In this document: piece after piece, positions 10,881 through 22,956 of the stretch
Numbering within the stretch: position 1 is the first letter of the stretch
Layout: each line of letters opens with the position of its first letter
Assembly (NCBI GenBank): GCA_030522415.1
Contig: CM060131.1
Span: 1,684,501 to 1,748,500, forward strand
Origin: Channallabes apus
Lineage: Eukaryota > Chordata > Actinopteri > Siluriformes > Clariidae
Reading direction: 5' to 3'
Length of the DNA stretch: 64,000 nt
Position numbers and translations under genes: made by a program
Notes under the pieces: model-generated
Seen by the model: the letters and a program-made list of their open reading frames with translations, nothing else
The model's database searches: none
Told to the model about the DNA's origin: nothing

Positions 10881-13800
10881 CAATCCAGAGCCCAGGCCAG
10901 GGAGCAGACAGACAGGCTAAACCAACCGTCTGCTAGCTCCATAGAGTCGTCACTCAGGGTTCACCTTATTGAGACTGTGTCTGTTCCCCGATCTAAGCAA
11001 AAATGTAGAAAGACTCAGAAAGTATGTTTCAATAATTTAATTAACATAAAGACCACAAACTGCGATCATACTGAATGCGCAGCCGGCACCTCTGATCTGA
11101 AGATAGGACTGTTAAATATTAGATCTCTCGCATCAAAAGCAGTTATTGTTAATGAAATTATCACAGATCGGGCATTTAATATACTCTGTTTAACTGAAAC
11201 ATGGGTTAAACAGGATGAGTATGTAGCTCTAAATGAAGCTAGTCCTCCTGGATACAGCTACATACACCAGCCTCGGTTAACTGGTAGAGGAGGAGGCGTT
11301 GGCAGTTATTCATGATGATAATCTGTCTATCGTACAAAAACACGGACACAAATTTAACTCATTTGAAATTCTCTATAGTAACATAAGTCTATTTAAGTAT
11401 ATTAAATCAGCTCAGTCAATTCCACTAATTATAATTTACAGACCTCCAGGGCCGTATTCTGAATTTCTTAGTGAATTTGCGGATTTCATCTCAGAGCTGG
11501 TCGTTTCTGTAGACAAAGTGTTAATTGCTGGAGATTTTAACATTCATTTTGAGAATCCAGAAGACCCTCTGAGAACAGCATTTATATCCATACTGGACTC
11601 CGTAGGCGTAAATCAGTGTGTAGTAGGACCCACTCATAAAGCAGGTCACACTTTAGATTTAGTAATATTCTTTGGATTAATTATAAGAAATGTATTCACA
11701 ATTCCACTGTCTGAAATTATCTCAGATCACTATCTTGTCTCCATTCAAGTCTGTCACAGTGATAATGTACGCACAGCACCGCACTACCGTATTAAACGTA
11801 CATTCACATCAACCACCGCACAGAGTTTCATCAGTAATCTCCCAGAGTTACCAACTTCAATTAGGCCACCGTCTGACCACACAGAACTTGATCAGGCGAC
11901 TGAATATTTAGAGTCGACACTTCGTTGTACCTTAGATAATGTAGCCCCAGCTAAAAGAAAAATTATTAGAGATAAGAAACTCGCTCCCTGGTATAACGAT
12001 CACACGCGCACTTTAAAACAGACTGCTCGGAAATTAGAGCGTAAATGGCGTCAAACTAAATTGTTGGTATTTCAAATAGCATGGAAAGAGAGCATCCTGA
12101 ACTATAGGAAAGCTCTTAGTGTAGCCAGATCAACGTATCTCTCCACTCTTATAGAAGAAAATAAAAATAATCCTAGATTTTTATTTAATACCGTAGCCAA
12201 ATTAACCAGAAATAAGACCACTACAGAAATCTCCACAACAACATCATGCAATAGTGAGGACTTCATGAACTTTTTTAATAATAAAATTGTAAATATCAGG
12301 CATAAAATTGAGGCTTTGAAACCAAACAATGTAATTGATACAGATGTTAACCTAGCCATGTCAGATTCAAACCTAGAATACTTTACTCCTCTTGAAGAGA
12401 ATGAACTAATTTCACTCATCTCTTCTGCAAATTCATCAACCTGTATATTAGATCCTATACAGACACATTTTCTTAAACAGATAGTACCAGTAATAACAGA
12501 ACCGCTGTTGAGAATAATTAATTCCTCACTCAGCATTGGTTATGTTCCAAAATCTTTTAAAGTAGCAGTTATTAAACCAATAATTAAGAAACCTGACCTC
12601 GACCCCTGTCAGCTGTCCAATTACAGGCCAATATCAAACCTCCCCTTTATCTCTAAGATTCTGGAAAAGATAGTAGCGGAGCAGCTATGCTCATATCTAC
12701 ATAGAAATGGCATACATGAACTGTATCAGTCAGGATTTAGGCCTCATCACAGCACAGAAACAGCACTCGTTAAAGTAGTAAATGACCTCCTATTGGCCTC
12801 TGATCAGGGTTGTGTAACTATGCTTGTATTACTCGACCTCAGTGCAGCTTTTGACACTATTGATCATGCTATTCTTCTTCACAGATTAGAAAATGTAGTA
12901 GGAATTAAGGGTACAGTCCTCTCCTGGCTCAGATCCTATTTGACCGATCGTTATCAGTATGTAGACTTAAATGGTGATTATTCTGCATGTTCTCTAGTGG
13001 AGTTTGGCGTTCCGCAGGGTTCAGTTTTAGGCCCACTGCTTTTTTCCCTTTACATGCTTCCTCTGGGCAACATAATCCGTAAGCATGGTATTAGTTTTCA
13101 TTGTTATGCTGACGACACACAGCTATACGTCTCAACAAAACCTGATGAGAAAAACCATCTTACTAAAGTTGAGCAATGTGTGCAGGACATAAGAAATTGG
13201 ATGCTAATTAACTTCCTTCTGCTTAATCCGGATAAGACAGAAGTTCTAGTCATAGGACCGCATACAGCTAGAAGTAAAATCTTAGATCACACCATAACTT
13301 TAGATGGCCTTTCTGTTCAGTCAAGTGCAACAGTAAAAGACCTCTGCGTGATTATAGATTCCAGCCTTTCATTTGAAGCTCATGTAGATAATATCACCAG
13401 GATAGCATTCTTTCACCTCAGAAATATCGCCAAAATAAGAAATATATTGTCGCTAAACGATGCAGAAAAACTAGTTCATGCTTTTATCACTTCTAGGTTG
13501 GACTATTGTAATGCCTTACTGTCTGGTTGTTCAGTTAGGTGCATAAACAAGCTTCAGCTAGTCCAGAATGCAGCAGCGAGAGTCCTCACTAGAACCAGAA
13601 GATATGAGCACATCACCCCTATCCTATCTTCACTGCATTGGCTCCCTGTGAAATTTCGCATTGATTTTAAAATACTACTCTTGACATATAAGGCATTAAA
13701 TGGTCTCGCCCCGCAGTATCTGAGCGAACTGCTAGTGTCTTACGATCCGCCACGCCTACTTCGGTCAAAGGATGCAGGCTGCTTATGAGTACCGCGTATT

Positions 13801-13947
13801 ATGAAAACTACAGCTGGGGTCAGAGCTTTTTCTTACAAAGCCCCAAAATTATGGAATAGTCTTCCAAATAGTGTTCGGGACTCAGACACAGTCTCAGTGT
13901 TTAAGTCTAGGCTCAAAACCTATTTATTTAGCCAAGTATTTTTATAA
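10881..13947 (+). pseudogene. L2-A ORF2 (endonuclease-RT), one frameshift and one late stop
   Basis: The frame continues directly from ORF1 through the TGA at 10878-10880 and has no ATG before the endonuclease. Endonuclease motifs are LLNIRSL, LTETW, YRPP, GDFNIH and SDHYLV. Reverse transcriptase motifs are [23 protein letters not shown] and an intact YADD. Two lesions are seen against copy 1: an extra base near 11298 in the GGGV-AVIH segment (shifting frame), and TCA>TGA at 13786-13788 about 53 codons before the natural TAA at 13945-13947. Both are single-base events, so the copy is recent but probably dead. Confidence 0.88.
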
Positions 13948-14716
13948 ATAGATTTGCCATAAGGTAAAGGAGCAGATCTGGGGGACTCATGGACGTAGAG
14001 TATTATGGTGAACTGGTATGTTTAGATGCTGTCTTCCTCAGTCTCATTTGATCACTCAGGTTTGTTGACGGTGAGGTGATTGTTTGCTTTACATCTCAGG
14101 GAGCCCTCATGTTTGTGTTTCCTTCTGGCTCTCCCTTTTAGTTATGCTGTCATAGTTAGTCCTGCCGGAGTCCCTGCTTGCACTCTACAGTAAATATACA
14201 TTCACATTAGACATTGTGACTGTGACCATACCTAATTGCAATCTCTCCTCCTCTTCTCTTCCTCCCCTTCTTTCTCTTTCCTCTCTCCCCCTGTCTCCCC
14301 CTTTCACTCTTTCTCTCTCTCTCTCTCTCTGTCGAGCTACACATGTGGTTCCTGAGCTGCCAGTGATCCAGGCTCCCTCTGCCCTCCGGACCTGTCTGAT
14401 CCATCCTGGTGCCCCATTTCTGGTTGGAGGTCTCATCGCATGGATGCCCCGTGTGTCTCTTTAGGATGCGCCTGGCGTCTGGGGATGATTCTATCTACTT
14501 AGAAGATGGTTCTGGCCTCGACTGGTGTTGTCAGCTGTTTCTCTGAGGACTTGACAATTCGATAGTTCAGGACTGGAACTTTCTACAAGTCTATCTGAGT
14601 CTCGAATAACTACTGGACTCCATTTTACATCAACTATTATAACATCAATTAACATCAACTATTATAGCTGAACCTAACACTGTATAAATGCAGATCATTT
14701 CCTGCTATCTGTTTCA

Positions 14717-15032
14717 TTTCCTTGCCACCGTCGCCGTCACCCTTGGCTTGCTCATCAGAGAAATTTCATTCATTCGTCTCATTATTATCTGCACATTTTT
14801 CTCACACATCCACACTTCCAATTATTTTCTTTTCTATAATTATTATTATTTGTTTTTATTTATTTATTTTCTATTATAATTTTATTTATTTATTCATTAT
14901 TTTATATATAATTATTCTATATACAGTTTTTTTTTTTTTTTTTTTTTTTGTTAAATTTCTTTAATTTTTGTGAAGCTGCTTTGAGACAATGACCATTGTT
15001 AAAAGCGCTATATAAATAAAATTGAATTGAAT
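14717..15032 (+). mobile_element. L2-B 3'-end fragment nested in L2-A 3'UTR
   Basis: It begins within the L2-B sequence TTTCCTTGCCACCGTCGCC and ends in GCGCTATATAAATAAAATTG plus the ATTGA tail. It is flanked by the duplication TGTTTCA (14710-14716 and 15033-15039). The uninterrupted L2-A sequence is seen at 18430-18460 on the minus strand. A T run at about 14928-14949 lies inside it. Confidence 0.88.
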
Positions 15033-15290
15033 TGTTTCACCCAGATGAGGATGGGTTCCCTGTCGAGTCTGGTTCCTCTCAAGGTTTCTTCCTATTACCA
15101 TCTCAGGAAGTTTTTCCTTGCCACTGTCGCCCTCGGGCTTGCTCACCAGGGAATATCTGAACATTTTGATTCATACACATTCACATTCCATACAAACTTA
15201 AATAATTCTTTTGATTGTGTAAAGCTGTTTTGAGACAATGTCAATTGTTAAAAGCGCTATACAAATAAAACTGAATTGATTTGAATTGAA

Positions 15291-15680
15291 TATTATGAGT
15301 TGCAAAAAATTACAATTAAATCAACAAAATTCAACTTTTTTGCTATAGAAATTTCAAATGTAAAACCAACTGTACTATAATGCACTCTATCCTTGCTAAT
15401 AACTACAACCCTTGCCTTTGCAAAATTCAGTTTTTATTTTTCAGTTGTTCATTTTTTTAATTATTTTTTTGCAAAAAAAAAAGAAAAGAAAAATGAAATC
15501 AAACTTAATGAGAAAAAGGTTGTAGTTATTAGCAGTGATGGGATTAGCAGGATTAGCAGGATTATAGTACAACTGGTTTTATATGTGCAATCCACATAAC
15601 GAAAAAGCTATTGACTTTTTTGTAATGTTATGTGCTAAAATGCCTCCCTGCCACGGATTGCCCCCAACCTCTATCGAATA
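15291..15680. other. No gene recognised
   Basis: AT-rich sequence between two LINEs with a poly-A/poly-T pair (about 15448-15490) and two copies of AGCAGGATTA. No coding support. Confidence 0.5.
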
Positions 15681-16428
15681 TTCAATTCAATTCAATTAAA
15701 TTTTATTTATATAGCGCTTTTAACAATGGTCATTGTCTCAAAGCAGCTTCACAAAAATTAAAGAAATTTAACAAATCATAATAATAATAAATAAATAAAT
15801 AAATAAATAAATAAAATAATAATAGAAAATAAATAAATAAAAACAAATAATAATAATAATTATAGAAAAGAAAATAATTGGAAGTGTGGATGTGTGAGAA
15901 AAATGTGCAGATAATAATGAGACGAATGAATGAAATTTCTCTGATGAGCAAGCCAAGGGTGACGGCGACGGTGGCAAGGAAAAACTCCCTGAGATGGCAT
16001 TAGGAAGAAACCTTGAGAGGAACCAGACTCAACAGGGAACCCATCCTCATTTGGGCGATAACAGATAGAAATGATATAACATCTTGTGTGTTGTGCAGGT
16101 GAAAATTCAATATGACAGAAATTATTTAAATTGACATGAAGACCAGTTCAGCATAGGGATGAGTCAGTAGGTGCAGAGGGCAGATGAGGTCTGGATCACT
16201 GGAAGCACAGGAGCAGCATGTGTAGCTCCAACCATCATAAAGCTGAATCTAGCTGGAGCTGGTCCTTCTCTGGATGCCTCAGGAACCTCGCAGGGTCTGC
16301 CTTTGTCTACTGAAGCTGGCAAAATCTCCCGATGCCTCGGGATGGGTAGAGAAATACAGAACAGATGGGGAGAATTAGCGTAGTTGCCATTCGGTATAGG
16401 TGTACTGGAGTATGAGTACTGGGATGAG

Positions 16429-19400
16429 TTATGTGTATGCCAGATTAAAAAGATGCGTCTTGAGTCTACTTTTGAACTGAGAAACCGTGTCTGCTCCCCG
16501 AACACTGTCTGGAAGGCTATTCCAAAGCTTTGGAGCTAAATATGAAAAAGCCCTACCCCCTTTTGTAGATTTTGAAATTCTGGGAACTACCAGAAGTCCG
16601 GAGCTTTGTGATCTTAAGGCGCGTGGTGGATTGTAGCGCATCAGAAGACTGGTTAGGTATGTGGGAGCTAAACCATTTAAGGCCTTGTATGTAAGTAATA
16701 CTATTTTGTAATTTATTCTAAACTGAACAGGTAGCCAGTGCAGGGATGATAATATTGGGGTTATATGATCATATTTTCTGGATCTAGTGAGAACCCTGGC
16801 AGCTGCATTTTGGATTAACTGAAGCTTGTTTATTGAGGATGCAGGACAACCACCTAGTAATGCATTACAATAGTCCAGTCTGGAGGTCATGAATGCATGA
16901 ACTAGTTTTTCTGCATCAGATACGGATAAGATGTTCCTAAGTTTAGCAATATTTCGAAGATGGAAAAAGGCTGTTTTTGTGATATTTGAAATGTGATTTT
17001 CAAAAGACAAGTTACTGTCTAATATTACTCCCAGATCTTTTACTGCTGAGCTGGTAATAACAGTACATCCTTCTAAGCGCAAGCTGAATTGTGAAAGCTG
17101 TTGTGTGCTGGTTTTTGGGCCAATAAGTAATATCTCTGTCTTATCTGAATTTAATAAAAGAAAGTTATTGGTCATCCAATCTTTTATGTCCTGGACACAC
17201 TCAGTTAATCTAGACAACTTAGGTATTTCGTCTGGTTTAGTTGAGATATATAATTGGGTATCATCAGCATAACAATGGAAACTAATCCCATGTCTTCTAA
17301 TGATGTTACCCAAGGGAAGCATGTATATTGAGAACAACAGAGGTCCTAAAACTGACCCTTGTGGGACCCCATATTTCACTGGCATTACACCAGACGGTTC
17401 TCCATTTAGATCTACAAAATGGTAGCGATCAGACAGGTAAGATCTAAACCATTTTAATGCCTGTCCCTGAATACCTATATAATTTTCTAAGCGATCTATG
17501 AGAATATTATGATCTATAGTGTCGAATGCAGCACTAAGATCGAGCAGGACTAGCAATGAGATGCAGTCTTGGTCTGAAGCTAAAAACAAGTCGTTTGTAA
17601 TCTTAACTAGTGCAGTTTCTGTGCTATGATGGGGCCTGAAACCTGACTGAAATTCTTCAAGGATGTTGTTATCCTGCAAGAATGTGCAAATTTGAGCTGA
17701 TACTACTTTTTCTAGTATTTTTTATATGAACGGGAGGTTTGAAATCGGTCTGTAATTTGTTATTTCATTCGCGTCCAAATTAGATTTTTTAAGAAGCGGC
17801 TTAATAACTGCTAACTTGAAAGGTTTAGGGACGTGACCTAGATGTAATGAAGAATTAATAATGTTTAGGAGTGGCTCTCCAACCGTAAGCATCACTTCTT
17901 TTAAAAATCTGGTTGGGATTGGGTCTAACAGGCACGTTGTTGATTTAGCCGAGGTGATGAGTTTATACAGCTCTTCCTGTCCTATACCTGTAAAGCAGTG
18001 AAAATCTAAATGTGAAGCTATAGGCTGAACTGGATCGTGAGATACTATTAGAGGTTGAACCTCCATTATTTTCTTCCTGATATTATTGATTTTTTCATTA
18101 AAGAAGTCCATAAAGTCTTCACTTCTAAACTGTGATGGGATACTCTCTGCGGGCATCTTAGGTTTTGTTAGGCGAGCCACTGTACTATTCAATTCAATTC
18201 AATTCAGTTTTATTTGTATAGCGCTTTTAACAATTGATATTGTCTCAAAACAGCTTTACACAATCAAAATAATTATTTAAGTTTGTATGGAATGTGAATG
18301 TGTATGAATCAAAATGTTCAGATAGTCCCTGGTGAGCAAGCCCGAGGGCGACAGTGGCAAGGAAAAACTCCCTGAGATGGTAATAGGAAGAAACCTTGAG
18401 AGGAACCAGACTCGACAGGGAACCCATCCTCATCTGGGTGAAACAGATAGCAGGAAATGATCTGCATTTATACTGTCTTAAGTGTTAGGTTCAGCTATAA
18501 TAGTTGATGTTAATTGATGTTATAATAGTTGATGTAAAATGGAGTCCAGTAATTATTCGAGACTCAGATAGACTTGTAGAAAGTTCCAGTCCTGAACTAT
18601 CGAATTGTCAAGTCCTCAGAGAAACAGCTGACAACACCAGTCGATGCCAGAACCATCTTCTAAGTAGATAGAATCATCCCCAGACACCAGGCACATCCTA
18701 AAGAGACACACGGGGCATCCATGCGATGAGACCTCCAACCAGAAACCGGGCACCAGGATGGACCAGACAGGTCCGGAGGGCAGAGGGAGTCTGGATCACT
18801 GGCAGCTCAGGAACCACATGTGTAGCTCGACAGAGAGAGAGAGAGAAAGAGTGAAAGGGGGAGACAGGGGGAGAGAGGAAAGAGAAAGAGGGGGAGGAAG
18901 AGAAGAGGAGGAGAGATTGCAATTAGGTATGGTCACAGTCACAATGTCTAATGTGAATGTATATTTACTGTAGAGTGCAAGCAGGGACTCCGGCAGGACT
19001 AACTATGACAGCATAACTAAAGGGAGAGCCAGAAGGAAACACAAACATGAGGGCTCCCTGAGATGTAAAGCAAACAATCACCTCACCGTCAACAAACCTG
19101 AGTGATCAAATGAGACTGAGGAAGACAGCATCTAAAACATACCAGTTCACCATAATACTCTACGTCCATGAGTCCCCCAGATCTGCCAAATCTATTTATA
19201 AAAATGCTTGGCTAAATAAATAGGTTTTTAGCCTAGACTTAAACACTGAGACTGTGTCTGAGTCCCGAACACTATTTGGAAGACTATTCCATAATTTTGG
19301 GGCTTTGTAATAAAAAGCTCTGCCCCCAGCTGTAGTTTTCATAATACGTGGTACTGATAAGCAGCCTGCATCCTTTGACCGAAGTACTAAATAAGAACCT

Positions 19401-20003
19401 GGGATTGTTTTGGTTTCTTGCTATCAGTTGGCTAAGGTGCTCGGTCCTAGCAGTTTTTAGAGCCTGTCTATAGCTGCACATACTGTCTTTATACGCAATT
19501 CGAAAAACTTCTAATTTAGTTTTCCTCCATTTTCGCTCGAGGTTACGGGTTGCTCTCTTTAGGGCGCGAGTATGACTGTTGTACCACGGTGCAAAAGTTT
19601 TATCTCTGACTTTTTTTAATCTGATGGGAGCAACAATGTCTAATGTACTGGTAAGAATAGTGCCCATGCTGCTAGTCACTTCATCTAGATCATCTGCATT
19701 TAGGGGTCTAATAAGAAATTGGGACAGATCCGGCAGATTACTTGTGAATCTGTCTTTAGTAGTGGGATTCATATTTCTAACAGATTGATAACGTGGGGAG
19801 ACAGCTAATCTGTTCTACGGGTAGAGTACATGTCAGGAGGTGATGATCTGTGATATCACTTTGAGGTATGATCTCTATATTAGAGACATCTATACCATGG
19901 GATATAATTAAATCTAGCGTATGATTAAAGCGGTGAGTTGCTCCAATTATATTTTGCTTAACCCCAAAGGAATTTAGTAAATCCATAAATGTGAGTGCTA
20001 AAG
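16429..20003 (-). pseudogene. L2-B ORF2 remnant, split by nested L2-A
   Basis: On the minus strand the endonuclease C-terminal part and linker (19390-20003) are followed, after the nested insertion, by the RT. The RT has [26 protein letters not shown], an intact YADD ([11 protein letters not shown]) and a C-terminus ending LFNLAYT. A one-base loss near 17720 against copy 2 shifts the frame inside [12 protein letters not shown]. Together with the insertion and the 5' truncation this copy cannot encode a full protein. Confidence 0.85.
18188..19383 (-). mobile_element. L2-A 3' fragment (copy 3) nested in L2-B
   Basis: It begins with the L2-A 3' tail (TTCAATTCAATTCAATTCAG on plus), runs through the L2-A 3'UTR including its CT-rich tract (minus, near 18830-18920), and ends in the last part of ORF2. 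It is flanked by GTACTA at 18182-18187 and 19384-19389. The intact target is visible at about 37965 in the other L2-B copy. Confidence 0.9.
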
Positions 20004-20486
20004 TTATTATATATTATATTATATTAGAACATAAATTAATAGGTTTATGATTTACAAATTGCACCAAACGAATTTGATTATAAAATAAACAATATAAAAA
20101 ATACTTGTAGTATAGGGAAAAATATATAAATTATATATTTTTTCATATACATATATATTTTTATATTTCTTATTTATAATAAAAATCACTTCGTATAATT
20201 TTTCATCATAAACAATATTTGTTTAGTGTAAACATTTTTGTATTACATGACAAACCCCTGCAAAATAAATGTGGCACAAAATAAACATTATATGAGAATT
20301 TGTATTACGTGTCTTAATTTTCGTGTATTAATTTGTCACATGCTTAGGGTTAATTATAATAGTAATAATATATTTGATAATAATATGAATTTTTGATTGT
20401 GATGTCCTAATATATTTGATAGAGATTTTGTGGGGGTGCAATCAGTGGCAGGGGCACATTTTATCGCATGACACCAACTTTACCGC
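20004..20486. other. AT-rich sequence, no gene recognised
   Basis: Strongly AT-rich with TATAT-type runs and no coding support. Confidence 0.55.
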
Positions 20487-20890
20487 GGTTCACCTCCATT
20501 ACTCAATTTCCCCCTCTTTGTCGGCGACTGCGTGTGACGTCACTCCCCATACAATCACGCCCCACAGTATAGTCCGAGTTTTATTTAGTTTTGGCCGGCT
20601 TGACGTGCGGCGCAGAGAAAGTGAAAAAGCAAACGTGGTAATTGATTTTGCTGTTTAAATATGACAAGTTCATGACTTGGGAAATGCAAATGGACTTTTC
20701 TTTTTCATTTGGAAAGTGGTAGTCAGTGTGCGTTCGCGAAGGTGAAAAAGCAAACGGTAATGCAAAGTTTGCAATTGCATTTGAATTATGGCACACTTTG
20801 TGCGTCCACATATGGGAAATGCAATTGCAAATGCAATTTGCAATTCCTTTTGAATATTTTCCGGGATATCACTCCATACAAATGTGTCTC
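20487..20890 (-). repeat. Subterminal-repeat unit, right copy of an inverted pair
   Basis: This is the inverted counterpart of 8966-9445, ending CCGGGATATCACT. It retains the CRE palindrome (GTGACGTCAC near 20534) and the TTTGCAATTGCATTTG-type subrepeats, but lacks one ~100-bp segment present in the left copy. Confidence 0.7.
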
Positions 20891-21609
20891 ATCCACCATT
20901 TTCATCAGATTATGACAGTCCCACACAGCTCTAGTATAATATAATATAAAATAATGCAGCCAAGTCATTGTTTTGTCTGTGTGCATAAAGCTTTCACACA
21001 ACTGGTTCTGTTTCCACCATTTTACTTTTCCACCAATTAAAACTACAAAAAAAATGCCAAAACTACAAAACCCAGCATAATGTGCAGCCTACAGTAGTTT
21101 GTTGTAAACAGTGATGTCACATGCTTTCCTGGGAGCGGTCGTACTTCTCACCGAAAGTAAGAGTAGGAGGCTTCATAAACAACTTTTATGTCCTACAGTG
21201 ATGAGTTTTTGGACTGAAAATTAACTTTGAGTGCAATTTCTGGGAATAATTCTGACCTCCTTAATAAATATGGGCTCTACATTAACTTTGAGCATGATTA
21301 CTAAGAGTGATTCTGAGGCACTTAGTAAATACGGTTTGAGAACCAAACAGTCCTTGTGAATGCTGTCTTACTACCTTTTTGGGTGGGTGGGTGGATGGAT
21401 GGATAGATAGATACTTTGTATAATGGAAGTAAAGTCCTGCCTAAACTAAGAAAGAAAAAAATATGTTCCTATTACTGTTTTCATTTTGCATGTTTATAAA
21501 TAAAAAGAAATTGAACTTTGAGATTATGACAAACAATGGATTCCAGTATTTCATACAATTTATTTTTTGTACCAATCCTTGGCAGGGTAGAATTGGACAT
21601 CCTATTTGA

Positions 21610-21624
21610 ACATTTATTTTTATT
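21610..21624 (-). terminator. Candidate poly(A) signal for the Ly6-like gene
   Basis: On the minus strand AATAAAAATAAATG lies about 50 bases downstream of the stop codon at 21673. Confidence 0.45.
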
Positions 21625-21672
21625 AGAATTTTGCTACTGAATGCCACACCAGATCTTAGTTTGTCAGGTCTC

Positions 21673-22095
21673 TCAGATTGACCAACTAGATAAGATAGCC
21701 AGAGCAAATACTGTCACATGCAATCTACGGGTGCAATTCCAGTGCTGGCCGGAGTTACAGTAATCATAGATGCAGCAATTGTATCTTAATGATATGTTGG
21801 CCCCATGAATAATATGATTGCCTTTCTTTAGACATTTTTCCTCTGGTATGCAGCCTTTGATAAAGACTCCATTGTAATCTCCATAATGGCCAGTTGCAGT
21901 GAAACACCACTGTCCTGGTAGGCATTCAGTCAGAACATGCTTACATGGTTTGCTAACTAACTTCATTGGACAGTAGTAACAAAGTAGTTTTCCACAGTGC
22001 AGACAAGGAAGGAAAATCAGACACACCCAAAAAGCAAAATAAGTCTGCTTTAGGAGAGATCTATTGGACAACCAATCCTTCTTCAACTGCTTCAT
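21673..22095 (-). CDS. Ly6/uPAR (three-finger) GPI-anchored protein, Bouncer/SPACA4-like
   Basis: The predicted 140-residue protein is a small cell-surface molecule. Residues 1-18 are basic and polar, followed by a hydrophobic signal segment (TYFAFWVCLIFLPCLHC). One LU domain follows with ten cysteines, from LLCYYC through CC and the diagnostic ending C-I-Y-D-Y-C-N. A C-terminal hydrophobic stretch (VTVFALAILSSW) fits GPI anchoring. NIS in the last loop is a possible N-glycosylation site. The ATG at 22095 follows a good splice acceptor (TTATTTTGTTGCAG) at 22112, so the coding exon probably begins near 22111 with a 16-base 5'UTR part; the frame extends further upstream only without a supported ATG. 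Single-domain LU proteins with this cysteine spacing include the fish egg protein Bouncer, its relative SPACA4 and CD59-like proteins. The Bouncer-like assignment is an inference. Confidence 0.72.
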   Translation of the reverse strand: MKQLKKDWLSNRSLLKQTYFAFWVCLIFLPCLHCGKLLCYYCPMKLVSKPCKHVLTECLPGQWCFTATGHYGDYNGVFIKGCIPEEKCLKKGNHIIHGANISLRYNCCIYDYCNSGQHWNCTRRLHVTVFALAILSSWSI

Positions 22096-22111
22096 CTTCT
22101 CTTTGTCCAAC

Positions 22112-22125
22112 CTGCAACAAAATAA
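22112..22125 (-). promoter_or_regulatory. Splice acceptor upstream of the Ly6-like coding exon
   Basis: The minus strand reads TTATTTTGTTGCAG before GTTGGAC, a T-rich tract plus CAG placed 16 bases before the ATG. An upstream non-coding exon is implied but not located. Confidence 0.5.
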
Positions 22126-22956
22126 CATAAAATCAAAGGTATTTCTCTTGCCATATAAAAAAAGAGATTGCATGATACTTAAAGAGCAAGACATACCAAA
22201 TTGCAAACAATTACGTTTAGAAGAACAACTTCAAGTCTCAATTTACCCCCAAGGTTTAATTATTAGAAAAGCACAACAGGTGCAACAGTTTAGCTCTCCT
22301 GCCACAATGAGCTGTCTGTGCCCTTCTACATAGCTTTTATTTTACCATTGATAATTATGACTTTATAGCTCAGAGTGGTATTGGCATATGTTTTGCCTAA
22401 TTTTTAACCAACTAACCAGCAAGCAAACAAACAAACAAGTAAATAATACGTTTCACTAAAATAAACCAATATACCCTAATAAACAGAAAGTGACTCACAA
22501 ATATAAAATGTAAAATATTTTTATTTATGGAAAAAAATATATACATATATTTTATAAATATTTGTTTCATAAATGTTTGGAATGAACCTACAAAAAAAGA
22601 TTATTCAAAATCAGTAGCTTAAATTGCTCAATCTGCATTTCTACATCACACGGTATTTCTGAACTAATTCATTTGTGTATATACAGTATATATATAGCAA
22701 TTGATGGGTAGCCCCAAGGTTTTGCTTGCCAGGCCAGTTAGTTGTTGTCCCTCACCTGAACCTTGAACGGTTATGTTAAAAGCCGCAGGCTGTTTAAGAG
22801 TTTTACTGCAATATGGTGGGGGACGGAGTTTTCGGTAAGACTTTACAGGAGCTCACCTGGTGCGCTCAGATGGTGGACCCTACCACTGAGCTCTGACTGA
22901 ATCAACCCAGCTCATCACTGATCCTAATGAATAAGCTTATCAGCCCTTCCAATTAG
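22126..22956. other. No gene recognised
   Basis: Presumed upstream intron or flank of the Ly6-like gene. An AT-rich part (about 22500-22570) is followed by a GC-richer stretch (22700-22930) with no open frame. Confidence 0.45.

Larger units (their letters stand above)
9930..15290 (+). mobile_element. L2-clade LINE, family A, copy 2 (nearly full length)
   Basis: The element contains ORF1, ORF2, a ~1-kb 3'UTR with a CT-rich tract (14240-14335), and the 3' terminus ending in GCGCTATACAAATAAAACTG followed by AATTGA-type repeats. The 3'UTR is interrupted by an L2-B fragment at 14717-15032. The 5' boundary is not resolved and could lie anywhere between 9446 and 9930. Confidence 0.88.
15681..20003 (-). 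mobile_element. L2-clade LINE, family B, copy 1 (5'-truncated, interrupted)
   Basis: The 3' tail (TTCAATTCAA on plus) lies at 15681. The copy aligns with L2-B copy 2 (35527-39730) through the 3'UTR, RT and part of the endonuclease, and stops at 20003. It is interrupted at 18188-19383 by an L2-A fragment. Confidence 0.88.

Noticed and set aside
14216..14464. Serine/leucine-rich small protein
   Set aside because: It is the CT-rich 3'UTR tract of L2-A read in frame; the same tract appears in all three copies.
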